Below the pieces are notes generated by a model. That model made no database searches and had not been told where the DNA came from. It was given only the letters and a program-made list of their open reading frames with translations. From NCBI RefSeq assembly GCF_017356015.1, contig NZ_JAFIQV010000034.1, positions 16,012-80,011 on the forward strand: a stretch of 64,000 bases of DNA, read 5' to 3'. The DNA comes from Azospirillum sp. SYSU D00513. Lineage in GTDB: Bacteria; Pseudomonadota; Alphaproteobacteria; Azospirillales; Azospirillaceae. The position numbers and the translations under genes were made by a program. Of this stretch, positions 35,438 to 43,336 are shown piece after piece; the first letter of the stretch is position 1, and each line of letters starts with the position of its first letter.

Positions 35438-38400
35438 ATGGCGACTCTCGCCGGTAATCCGAACGGAACGGGTATGAACAGCCCCACGATCCTGTATCCC
35501 GGCTTTGCCGCGCCGGTCGAACAGCTGCGTCAGCCCGCCTACTTCGTCGCTCCCGACGGGAACGACGCCTGGTCCGGCCGGCTGGCAGCACCGAACGCCG
35601 AACGCACCGACGGTCCCTTCGCCAGCCTGGAACGCGCGCGCGACGCGATGCGCGCGAGCGCCATCGACACGGCCTATCTGCGCGGCGGCACCTATCGTCG
35701 GACCGGCACGCTGGAGCTGACGGCCGCCGACAGCGGCGTGGCGTTCCTCGGCTATCCGGGTGAGACGCCGGTGATCAGCGGCGGCGAAACGGTTACGGGC
35801 TTCCAACCGGAGGGGAACGGGCTCTATTCCGCCGCCCTCGCCCGGCCCACCGACCTTGATCTCTTCATCGGCGGCAAGCGGCAGCGTGTCGCGCAATCGG
35901 GCGATTGGGACCCGGCGGCGCCCGCCACCTCCGGCTGGCAGTTCACCGAGGCGGGCACCCGGAGGGACGCTCTTACCTTCCGGGCGGGGGAGGTCCGGCC
36001 GGGCGACATCGTGCCCGGCATGCGGATCCAGGCCTTCAGCCACGACCGGCTGGCCGACAACATCCTGGAGGTCAAAGACGCCGATTTCGCCACCAACACC
36101 ATCAGCTTCAAGGGTGAGGCCAAATACGTGATCGGCGCCGGCGGCACCTACCGCCTGCTCAACAGCCCGGCCTTGATCCGCGACGCGGGCGAGTTCGCCT
36201 GGCGCCCGTCCGACGGGCGGCTGGTCGTGAAGTCCGAGGACCCCGCGGCACTCACCCAAGATGGGGTGACGGTGCCGCGGCTGGGCACGCTCGTGCGCAT
36301 GACCGGCGCCACGGGCGTCACCCTGTTCGGTCTGACCTTCGCCGATGGCGCCTGGAACGGCAACGCCGTGGAGATGACGGGCTCCAGTGGCAACCGGATC
36401 GGCGGCAACCGCTTCGTCAATGTCGGCAATGGGCTCCGGCTCAGCGGCTCCTCGAACAACGTCATTGACGGCAACCTGATGGAGCATCTGGCCGGCAGCG
36501 GCATGGACCTGTCGGACCGCTCGAACGGCAACCGGATCGGCCACAACCTGATCCAGGGGATCGGCGAGATCCGGAAATATGTCGGCGGCATCATGGCCAA
36601 TGGGGTGCATGACAACCTCCTCTCCCAAAACGAGATCGCGGACAGCCCCGGCTACGGCATCTCCATCAAGAACTGGGACAGGAACACCATCAACACCGGC
36701 AACGTCATCGAGTACAACCGGATCCTCCGGACCGGGCAGGAGATCGCCGATGCCGCTGCCATTGAGATGCTTGGCCGCTCCGACATCGACACGCGGGCGG
36801 TCGTCCGGGGCAACTTCATCGACGGCGTGAAGGGCCTCGCTACGAACCCGCAGTCGCAGTGGCTGACCAACTACAAGGGGTTCGGCATCTATCTGGACGA
36901 CCAGGTGAACGGCGTGGCGGTCACCGACAACTTCATCCGGGGCACGAGCTGGGCCAGCGTCTTCATCCATGGCGGCGACAATAACCGGGTGACCAACAAC
37001 ATCGGGATTCTGGGCTCCAACAAGGAGGAGCTGATCCGTGTCGAATGGGTGCCGAGCGCGGGATTGGCCGGAACGCCGCAAAACAACAGCATCACCGGCA
37101 ACATCGCCTATGCCGCCGCTCCCGTGGATGATTATTGGGAGCTGCTCTCCGCCAACTTCCCGACCATCGCCAACAACCTGGTCTTCAACATGCCCCGCTA
37201 CGGGGCGGGCGACCGCCAGGCCGATCCCCTGTTCGTCGATCCGTCCGCGGGGGACTTCCGCCTAGGCTCCAACTCGCCCGCCTTCGCCATGGGCATCCGT
37301 GACCTGCCCTGGGGAATGATGGGCCGCGCCGGCTATGTCGCGGAGAGCCGGCTCGTGCCGGCACCCCCATCGCCGCCGCCTCCTCCCCCACCCCCGCCCC
37401 CTCCACCACCACCTCCGCCTCCCCCGCCGCCATCCGGTTCGGGCGGTGGGGGCGGGGGAGGCGCGGCGCCGGCCGCTCCGCCGCCGGCGGACATGTCCGT
37501 CGCCTCTTCGCCGGCGGAGGCGCGGCTGGCGCTCGAGCGGACGCTGTCCCAGCTCGGCTCCGCCGACCCCGGCCTCGGCGCCATGGCCGGCTCCTTTGCC
37601 GCGGGCCTTCCCGCCGGGAACAGCGTCGCCATCCAGCGGGTGACCCTGACGGCGAACGCCGATTCCATGCCCTTCACGAGCGCCGGGACCCAGACCGCCT
37701 ATGTGCTCGACGCCCGCGGCCTGCCAGCGGGGCGGATGGTCCAGCTGGGCCAGGTCGGCTTCGCCGCCATCCTCGGCGACGCCATGGTCAGCGGCGGCGG
37801 CATGATCGCCGGCGACGGAGGGATCCAGCGGATCCAGGCCGCCGGCGGCGCCGACACGCTGAGCGGCGGCGGCGGCGGCGACTGGCTGGCCGGCGACGCG
37901 AGCGAGGACCGGCTGTTCGGCAACGCCGGCGACGACGCGCTGTTCGGCAACGCCGGGGCCGACAGCCTGTATGGCGGGCAGGGCGACGACGCCCTGTTCG
38001 GCGGCCGCGACGACGACCTGCTGAACGGCGACAACGGGGACGACAGCCTGGCCGGCGACATCGGCAATGACCTGCTGGTCGGCAACGCCGGCGCCGACCG
38101 GATGTATGGCAACGCCGGGGCCGACACGTTGTTCGGTGGCCGCGACGACGACACGCTGTATGGCGGGGCCGGCGACGACCGGCTGTCCGGCGACATCGGC
38201 AACGACCGGCTGAGCGGCGACATGGGCAACGACACGCTGACCGGCGGTGCCGGGGCTGACCTCTTCGCCTTCGCGGCGGGCGGCGGCACCGACACCATCA
38301 CGGATTTCGACGCGGCGGCGGGCGACCGCATCGCCCTTGCGCCGGGGCTGGGCTACACGGTGGCCGCCAACGGGGCGGGCGAGGCGGTGATCGTCTTTTC

Positions 38401-38473
38401 CGCGAACGACACCGTGACTCTCGCCGGGGTCGCCCGCGAGGCCGTGACGGCCGGCTGGTTCATTCTAGGCTGA
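35438..38473 (+). CDS. Right-handed beta-helix RTX protein (putative polysaccharide lyase or epimerase)
   Basis: 1011 aa from the ATG at 35438; aagga lies about 12 bases upstream. Residues about 25-630 are a parallel beta-helix of the pectate lyase/alginate epimerase type. It opens with YFVAPDGNDAWSGR and TDGPFASLERARDAM, and has many NxIxGNxxxN turns (SGNRIGGNRFVNVGNGL, SNNVIDGN). This fold is used to cleave or epimerise acidic glycans. A polyproline linker of about 20 prolines and a poly-Gly stretch follow, then a module of about 115 residues shared with the 31524 protein, then about 12 RTX nonapeptides and the tail VAREAVTAGWFILG for type I secretion. Catalytic residues were not assigned. 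Confidence 0.85.
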   Translation: MATLAGNPNGTGMNSPTILYPGFAAPVEQLRQPAYFVAPDGNDAWSGRLAAPNAERTDGPFASLERARDAMRASAIDTAYLRGGTYRRTGTLELTAADSGVAFLGYPGETPVISGGETVTGFQPEGNGLYSAALARPTDLDLFIGGKRQRVAQSGDWDPAAPATSGWQFTEAGTRRDALTFRAGEVRPGDIVPGMRIQAFSHDRLADNILEVKDADFATNTISFKGEAKYVIGAGGTYRLLNSPALIRDAGEFAWRPSDGRLVVKSEDPAALTQDGVTVPRLGTLVRMTGATGVTLFGLTFADGAWNGNAVEMTGSSGNRIGGNRFVNVGNGLRLSGSSNNVIDGNLMEHLAGSGMDLSDRSNGNRIGHNLIQGIGEIRKYVGGIMANGVHDNLLSQNEIADSPGYGISIKNWDRNTINTGNVIEYNRILRTGQEIADAAAIEMLGRSDIDTRAVVRGNFIDGVKGLATNPQSQWLTNYKGFGIYLDDQVNGVAVTDNFIRGTSWASVFIHGGDNNRVTNNIGILGSNKEELIRVEWVPSAGLAGTPQNNSITGNIAYAAAPVDDYWELLSANFPTIANNLVFNMPRYGAGDRQADPLFVDPSAGDFRLGSNSPAFAMGIRDLPWGMMGRAGYVAESRLVPAPPSPPPPPPPPPPPPPPPPPPPPSGSGGGGGGGAAPAAPPPADMSVASSPAEARLALERTLSQLGSADPGLGAMAGSFAAGLPAGNSVAIQRVTLTANADSMPFTSAGTQTAYVLDARGLPAGRMVQLGQVGFAAILGDAMVSGGGMIAGDGGIQRIQAAGGADTLSGGGGGDWLAGDASEDRLFGNAGDDALFGNAGADSLYGGQGDDALFGGRDDDLLNGDNGDDSLAGDIGNDLLVGNAGADRMYGNAGADTLFGGRDDDTLYGGAGDDRLSGDIGNDRLSGDMGNDTLTGGAGADLFAFAAGGGTDTITDFDAAAGDRIALAPGLGYTVAANGAGEAVIVFSANDTVTLAGVAREAVTAGWFILG
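37363..37461 (+). repeat. Proline/glycine codon tract (linker)
   Basis: A pyrimidine-rich tract of proline codons followed by Ser-Gly and a run of glycine codons within the beta-helix RTX gene. It joins the enzyme-like domain to the RTX region and is a likely site of length variation. Confidence 0.85.
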
Positions 38474-38858
38474 GGGGCAAAGCAACGAGCAGGCCCGGCA
38501 GCCCGTCCGGGCCTCTTGCCCTTTTTCAGGCCCCCTCCCCTTTTTTTGGGGGAGCGCCCCCGGCCGGCCCGCCCGGACTGGGCAGGTCCCTTTTCCGCCG
38601 GGATCCTCGGAAGCGCCAGCCCCGCATCGTCGCGCTACGCCCCTTCGCGCGGCCCATCGGAAATGGACACTCACATCGGTCCGCCGCCCCTATCCGCAAG
38701 CTTTATTCAAACGGAAGGTCCTGCGGCGGGCATTAACCCGATTACTTTCCAAACAACACCTAATCAAGCATCAAAGATGATCGGCTGAACCACAAGCTAA
38801 TCCTGACCACAAGGCGTCGTGATTTCGTCGCACGGATTTTCATGGTCGGGAGAGTGGC
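38474..38858. other. Gene-free stretch between two RTX genes
   Basis: It contains the terminator at 38491-38514, a C-rich then T-rich tract, and an AT-richer segment near 38700-38800 that could hold the promoter of the metalloprotease gene. No gene seen. Confidence 0.5.
38491..38514 (+). terminator. Intrinsic terminator of the beta-helix RTX gene
   Basis: aggcccgg pairs perfectly with ccgggcct around an 8-base loop, followed by cttgcccttttt. It starts 18 bases after the stop. Confidence 0.8.
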
Positions 38859-39887
38859 ATGTACGATCACTCGGAAATAATCTACAGCACCTCCATACGC
38901 TGGGACCGCACGGCCCTGACCTACAGCATCGCGCCGGAGATCGCCGCCTGGCGCCCGGTCATCGAGCAGGCCCTGGCGCAGTGGGACCGGGCGACCGGCC
39001 TGTCCTTCACCGCCACCACCGGCGATGCCGACATCGAATACACCACCCTGGCGGCATTGAGCGCGCCGCCGGGGGCGATCGGCTGGTCCCTGCTGTGGAC
39101 CGACGACGACACCGGCCGGATCGCCCAGGGCTTCGTCGGGCTGCCGGCCGATCCCGCGGGCACCGACGCGCTCTACATGGCGCTGCACGAGAGCGGCCAT
39201 GCCATCGGGCTGTCGCATCCGGGCCAGAGCTATTTCTCCGACGCCACCTATGAAACCGTGACCGTCATGGCCTATCCCAAGGCGGTCTACGGCAACGCCG
39301 CCCGGCTGCGCGACTGGGACATCGCCGCCGGGCAGCTCCTCTACGGCCCGGACCAAGCGCTCACCGGGGGCGCGGCAGGGGACAGCCTGACCGGCGGGAC
39401 CGGGCGGGACCTGCTGGACGGGGCCGGCGGCGAGGACCTTCTGATCGGCCTGGCCGATGGCGACACGCTCCGGGGCGGGGACGGAGCCGACCTCCTCTTC
39501 GGGAACCAGGGAGAGGACCTGCTCTGCGGCAACACGGGCGCCGACACGCTGTACGGCGGCAGCGGCGAGGACAGGCTGTATGGCGGGGCCGGCGACGACT
39601 GGCTGTCCGGCGACCTGGGCGACGACTGGCTGAGCGGCGATCTGGGCAACGACACGCTGACCGGCGGGGCCGGCGCCGACCGCTTCCTGTTCCAGCCCGG
39701 CGGCGGGGCAGACTTGGTGGCGGACTTCGACGCCGCCGCCGGCGACCGGCTGGTGATCGGCGCCCGAAGCTGGACAGTGGCCGCCGGCGGCGTCGGCGCG
39801 GTGGTGGACCTCGGGCTCGGCGACAGCATCACGCTGGCCGGCATCAGGGCCGACCAGGTGACGGCGGGCTGGTTCATGGTGGGTTAG
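38859..39887 (+). CDS. Serralysin/matrixin-like RTX zinc metalloprotease
   Basis: 342 aa. Residues about 5-165 form a metzincin-type catalytic domain with the zinc motif HESGHAIGLSHPG (three His and the catalytic Glu) and a Met-turn in VTVMAYPKAVYG. About nine RTX nonapeptides follow (GGAAGDSLTGGTGRD and on), ending with ADRFLFQPGGGADLVADFD and AGIRADQVTAGWFMVG. It is shorter than classical serralysins (about 470 aa) and has no propeptide; a protein of this layout would be secreted by a type I system. The ribosome site gggagag lies five bases before the ATG. The last eight residues are almost those of the 35438 protein, suggesting a common exporter. Confidence 0.9.
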   Translation: MYDHSEIIYSTSIRWDRTALTYSIAPEIAAWRPVIEQALAQWDRATGLSFTATTGDADIEYTTLAALSAPPGAIGWSLLWTDDDTGRIAQGFVGLPADPAGTDALYMALHESGHAIGLSHPGQSYFSDATYETVTVMAYPKAVYGNAARLRDWDIAAGQLLYGPDQALTGGAAGDSLTGGTGRDLLDGAGGEDLLIGLADGDTLRGGDGADLLFGNQGEDLLCGNTGADTLYGGSGEDRLYGGAGDDWLSGDLGDDWLSGDLGNDTLTGGAGADRFLFQPGGGADLVADFDAAAGDRLVIGARSWTVAAGGVGAVVDLGLGDSITLAGIRADQVTAGWFMVG

Positions 39888-39967
39888 GGGCGGGTTGGAG
39901 CGCCCTGTCCCGGCGGAAGTCACATTTCCCGCCGCCCTGCGGCCTTGACCTCTAAGACTCGCCGGCC

Positions 39968-41044
39968 GTGCCGGAGGGCGAACACAAGCTCCGTCTCTTC
40001 GATGACAAGCTGCGCGGCTTCTTCATCGAGGTCTGGCCGATTGGCACCATCACCTTCTACGTCCGCTACCGCGACCCGCGCGGGAGGGGGCGCGAGATGC
40101 GCATCGGCCGCCTCGGCGAGATCACGGCCGACCAGGCCCGCAAGAAGGCGCAGGAGATCAAGGCGCAGGCTCGGCTCGGTGGCGACCCCGCCGGCGAGCG
40201 CGACAAGCTCAAGGCCATGCCGACGTTCTCGGCCTTCATGGAGAACAGCTACCTGCCCTTCGTGAAGGAGCGCATCCGCTCCCACGTCGACCACGAGAGC
40301 TTCTACCGGGTCCGCCTCAAGGCCCGCTGGGGCAACCGGCGCATGGACGAGATCAAGCCGCACGACGTCGCCACCCTCCAGGACAGCCTGCGCAAAGACG
40401 GCCTGGCGAACGGGACGGTGAACCGCTACACGGCCTTCGTCCGGCGGGTGTTCAACCTGGCAATCGAATGGGAGGTCATCGAGGGCCGCAACCCTGCCCG
40501 CAAGGCCGAGATGCGGCGCGAGCACCACCGGGAGAAGTTCCTCACCGAGGCGGAGCTGCGCGCCCTGTTCCTCGCCCTGCTCGCCGCGACCGGCGCCCGG
40601 CGCAGCGAGGCGATGAAGGCGAAATGGGAGCACGTCGACTTCGAGCGGCGGCTCTGGGTGGTGCCGGTCGCAAAGAGCGGCAGGCGCCGGCACATTCCGC
40701 TCTCGGACATGGCGGTTCGCATTCTGGTGCGGCAGCCCCGCCCGCCCGGCTGCCCCTGGGTGTTCCCCGGCCAGAGCCGTAAGAAGCACATCGGTTGCCT
40801 GCGCAACGCGTGGCTGAGCGTCAAGAAACGAGTCGGCCTGCCGGACGACCTCCGCCTTCATGATCTCCGCCACACCTTCGCCAGCACCCTCGTGTCCAAG
40901 GGCCGGACCCTCTACGAGGTCAGCCAGCTGCTCGGGCACAGCCAGATGTCCATGACCATGCGCTACGCCCACCTCGCCCCGCAGCGCCTGCTAGAGGCTG
41001 CCAACGAGGCGCTTCCGGAGTTCTCGGAGCCTCCGGAGAACTGA
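39968..41044 (+). CDS. Tyrosine recombinase (phage-type integrase), N-terminally short
   Basis: 358 aa from a GTG. An Arg/Lys-rich arm-binding/DUF4102-like N-terminus (EGEHKLRLFDDKLRGFFIEV) is followed by a core-binding domain and the catalytic domain: Arg in TGARRSEAM, HDLRH, LLGHSQ and the nucleophile Tyr in MTMRYAHL. Two oddities are visible. The usual first 20-30 residues before EGEHKL are missing, as no ATG fits upstream. The helix before TGARRSE runs ALFLALLAATGARR, about 18-20 residues shorter than in relatives I know. Activity is therefore doubtful despite intact catalytic residues. It lies at the edge of a region of foreign character (IS5, low-GC block). Confidence 0.75.
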   Translation: MPEGEHKLRLFDDKLRGFFIEVWPIGTITFYVRYRDPRGRGREMRIGRLGEITADQARKKAQEIKAQARLGGDPAGERDKLKAMPTFSAFMENSYLPFVKERIRSHVDHESFYRVRLKARWGNRRMDEIKPHDVATLQDSLRKDGLANGTVNRYTAFVRRVFNLAIEWEVIEGRNPARKAEMRREHHREKFLTEAELRALFLALLAATGARRSEAMKAKWEHVDFERRLWVVPVAKSGRRRHIPLSDMAVRILVRQPRPPGCPWVFPGQSRKKHIGCLRNAWLSVKKRVGLPDDLRLHDLRHTFASTLVSKGRTLYEVSQLLGHSQMSMTMRYAHLAPQRLLEAANEALPEFSEPPEN

Positions 41045-41187
41045 TACCGGCGAGCGTTTGTCCTGACACACTCTCGAAGAGGGCCTTCGGGCACGCGTAC
41101 TCTGGCGGTTAACAAGGGGTGTGTCACTTCATCCGCTCGGCGGTATGAAGAGATTGAGCCCTGCACGAGTTTGCGGATAAAGCAGAG

Positions 41188-41226
41188 GCCCGACAGCTTC
41201 GGCTGCCGGGTCTTGCTCGGTTGCTT
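41188..41226. terminator. Hairpin terminator between convergent integrase and metK
   Basis: ggcccgacagc pairs with gctgccgggtc around a TTCG tetraloop. A TTTTTT run follows on the plus strand; on the minus strand the stem is followed by CTCTGCTTTA. It probably ends both convergent genes. Confidence 0.65.
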
Positions 41227-41258
41227 TTTTAGTTCTCCCGATGCCGCCCCGAAAAGGC

Positions 41259-42413
41259 TCAGAAGGCGGCGCGCAGCTGGTCCACCAGATCGGTGCGCTC
41301 CCAGGAGAAACCGCCGTCGGCGTCCGGCTCGCGGCCGAAATGGCCATAGGCGGCGGTGCGGGCGTAGATCGGCCGGTTCAGCCCGAGATGCGTGCGGATG
41401 CCGCGCGGGCTAAGATCGACCAGCTGCTGGAGGACGACCGACAGACGGTCCTCGTACACCGTGCCGGTGCCGTAGGTGTCCACATAGACCGACAGCGGCT
41501 TGGACACGCCGATGGCGTAGGAAACCTGGATGGTGCAGCGGTCGGCCAAGCCCGCGGCCACCACGTTCTTGGCGAGGTAGCGCGCGGCGTAGGCGGCCGA
41601 ACGGTCCACCTTGGTCGGGTCCTTGCCCGAGAAGGCGCCGCCGCCGTGCGGGGCCGCCCCGCCGTAGGTGTCCACGATGATCTTGCGCCCGGTCAGGCCG
41701 GCGTCCCCGTCCGGGCCGCCGATGACGAAGCGGCCGGTCGGGTTGACGTAGAAGCTGTCCTCGCCGCACATCCAGCCCTCGGGCAGGATCTTCAGGATGT
41801 GCGGGCGCACCAGCTCGCGCACCTCCTCCTGCGACACGCCCTCGGCGTGCTGGGTGGAGACCACCACGGCGGTGGCGCGGACCGGCTTGCTGTTCTCGTA
41901 CTGGAGGGTCACCTGGCTCTTGGCGTCGGGGCCGAGCCAGGGAGCCGCACCGGAGTGGCGCGCCTCGGCTAGCGACCGCAGGATGGCGTGGCTGTAGTGG
42001 ATCGGGGCCGGCATCAGGGCTGGCGTCTCGCGACAGGCGTAGCCGAACATGATGCCCTGGTCGCCGGCACCCTCGTCCTTGTTGCCGGTGGCGTCCACGC
42101 CGACGGCGATGTCGGCCGACTGGGAGTGAACGAAGCACTTCACGTCCATGTTCTTCCAGTGGAAGCCGTCCTGCTCATAGCCGATATCCTTTACGGCGCG
42201 GCGCGCGACCTGAACCAGCATGTCGGGCGTGATGGTCTCGGGGCCGCGCACCTCACCGGCCAGGACAACTTGGTTGGTGGTGCACAGCGTCTCGACCGCC
42301 ACGCGGGCGTACGGGTCGTGCGACAGGTAGAGGTCGACGATGGCGTCGGAGATCCGATCACTGACCTTGTCCGGATGGCCCTCGGACACCGACTCGCTAG
42401 GCTCCAGACTCAA
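41259..42413 (-). CDS. metK: S-adenosylmethionine synthetase, 5' end replaced by an IS5-family insertion
   Basis: 384 codons from a TTG at 42413. From residue 6 onward it is MetK: SESVSEGHPDKVSDRISDAI (ATP-binding His), GDQGIMFGYA, GGPDGDAGLTGRKIIVDTYG, HGGGAFSGKDPTKVDRSAAY, and an intact C-terminus. The first five residues, (M)SLEP, are encoded by the terminal repeat of the adjacent insertion element, not by metK. The missing native start (TTG GTC AAG CAG AAC TAC GTC TTC ACC, giving VKQNYVFT) lies on the other side of the element at 43249-43275. MetK makes the universal methyl donor and is usually essential, so either this hybrid is expressed from the TTG or IS promoter, or another copy exists. 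Confidence 0.9.
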   Translation of the reverse strand: MSLEPSESVSEGHPDKVSDRISDAIVDLYLSHDPYARVAVETLCTTNQVVLAGEVRGPETITPDMLVQVARRAVKDIGYEQDGFHWKNMDVKCFVHSQSADIAVGVDATGNKDEGAGDQGIMFGYACRETPALMPAPIHYSHAILRSLAEARHSGAAPWLGPDAKSQVTLQYENSKPVRATAVVVSTQHAEGVSQEEVRELVRPHILKILPEGWMCGEDSFYVNPTGRFVIGGPDGDAGLTGRKIIVDTYGGAAPHGGGAFSGKDPTKVDRSAAYAARYLAKNVVAAGLADRCTIQVSYAIGVSKPLSVYVDTYGTGTVYEDRLSVVLQQLVDLSPRGIRTHLGLNRPIYARTAAYGHFGREPDADGGFSWERTDLVDQLRAAF

Positions 42414-43248
42414 TCAGAGCCAGTACGCTACGATGGTTGCAATGGTTATAGCTGACACATAGTTTCTGGCGAGTTTGTCATAGCGCGTGGCAATGCGGCG
42501 GAAATCCTTGAGCCGACAGAACACGGCCTCCACCATCCATCGAGATTTGTAGCGCGTCTTGTCGAAACGGATCTTGTGCTTGCGTGATTTGCGGCCTGGG
42601 ATGACCGGCCTGGCGCCCTTGTCGCGGATCGCGCGTCGCAGCCGATCTGAGTCATACCCTTTGTCCGCCAGAACGTACCGGCAGGTCTCCACCTCGGCCA
42701 GCAGGGCATCGGCCATGGTGATGTCCGAGACGTTGCCCGCCGTCACCTTGAAGGTGATCGGGCGGCCGAGCGTGTCGCTGAGAGCGTGGATTTTCGTCGT
42801 CCGACCGCCTCGGGAGAGCCCGATCGCCTGCCGCTTCGCCCCCCTTTTCCGCCGTGGGCGCACCGGTGCGCCTTCACGGAGCTGGCGTCCATGGCCACCG
42901 CGGTGGTGATCCACTGGCCCGCCGCCAGCGCGGCGAGGATCTTTCGCCAGTGGCCACGGCCCGACCAACGGTTGAAGCGGTTGTAGACCGTCGTCGGCGG
43001 ACCGTATTCCGGAGGGCAGTCCTTCCAGCGGCAGCCGCTTTTCAGCACATGGATGATGCCGCTGATGATCCGGCGGTCGTCCACCCGGCGGGCGCCGGGC
43101 TGGTTGGACGGAAGGTGCGGCCGGATGGCTTCCCAGGCCTGATCGTCCAGCCAGAAAATCTCGCGCATGGGAACCTCCAAAGCCTCCATAGCGCTTTGGA
43201 ATCACGTTTCTCCAGACGAATCAAGTCTCTGATTGGGTTTTGACCCTA
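42402..43248 (-). mobile_element. IS5-family insertion sequence inside metK
   Basis: The ends carry imperfect inverted repeats of about 21-23 bases: ggctccagactcaatcagag at the left, and the complement of ctctgattgggttttgaccc at the right. CTAG is present at both flanks as a probable target duplication or target motif. It contains a transposase in two overlapping frames. Removing it brings the two halves of metK together, but with one extra base in the simplest reconstruction, so the precise ends or duplication are uncertain. Confidence 0.8.
42414..43189 (-). CDS. IS5-family transposase made by frameshifting (two frames)
   Basis: The first frame runs from the ATG at 43189 (MEALEVPMREIFWLDDQAWE) through the DUF4096-type N-terminal domain (PGARRVDDRRIISGIIHVL, CRWKDCPPEYGP) and the first catalytic Asp (AVAMDASSVKAHR). 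It would end out of frame near 42743. The second frame continues the homology from about 42840 (AIGLSRGGRTTKIHALSDTLG), through the second Asp (LADKGYDSD) and Glu (YKSRWMVEAVFCRLKDFRR), to 42414. The switch sits at AAAAGGGGGG (complement of 42839-42848), a classic slippery run. Split transposases of this sort are normal in the IS427-type IS5 group, so it may be functional. Confidence 0.85.
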
Positions 43249-43275
43249 GGTGAAGACGTAGTTCTGCTTGACCAA
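43249..43275 (-). pseudogene. metK: Displaced first nine codons of metK
   Basis: On the minus strand a TTG start preceded at five bases by GAGG reads VKQNYVFT after the initiator. It continues into the IS5 end, exactly where SESVSEGHPDKV resumes on the far side. This matches the ordinary start of MetK proteins (Y-x-FTSESVSEGHPDKV), so this is the native start region, now cut off from the rest of the gene. Confidence 0.75.
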
Positions 43276-43336
43276 AGTAACCTCAGATGCGTTCTTGTTT
43301 CATTCACAAATCGAGCTGCAATGTTTTGCAATCATT

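Noticed and set aside
39888..39967. tRNA gene or att site just upstream of the integrase
   Set aside because: No cloverleaf or CCA-type 3' end could be folded from these bases.
41259..42413. metK as a normal intact gene
   Set aside because: It starts at a TTG within the IS terminal repeat and lacks the usual Y-x-FT leader, which is found on the far side of the element.
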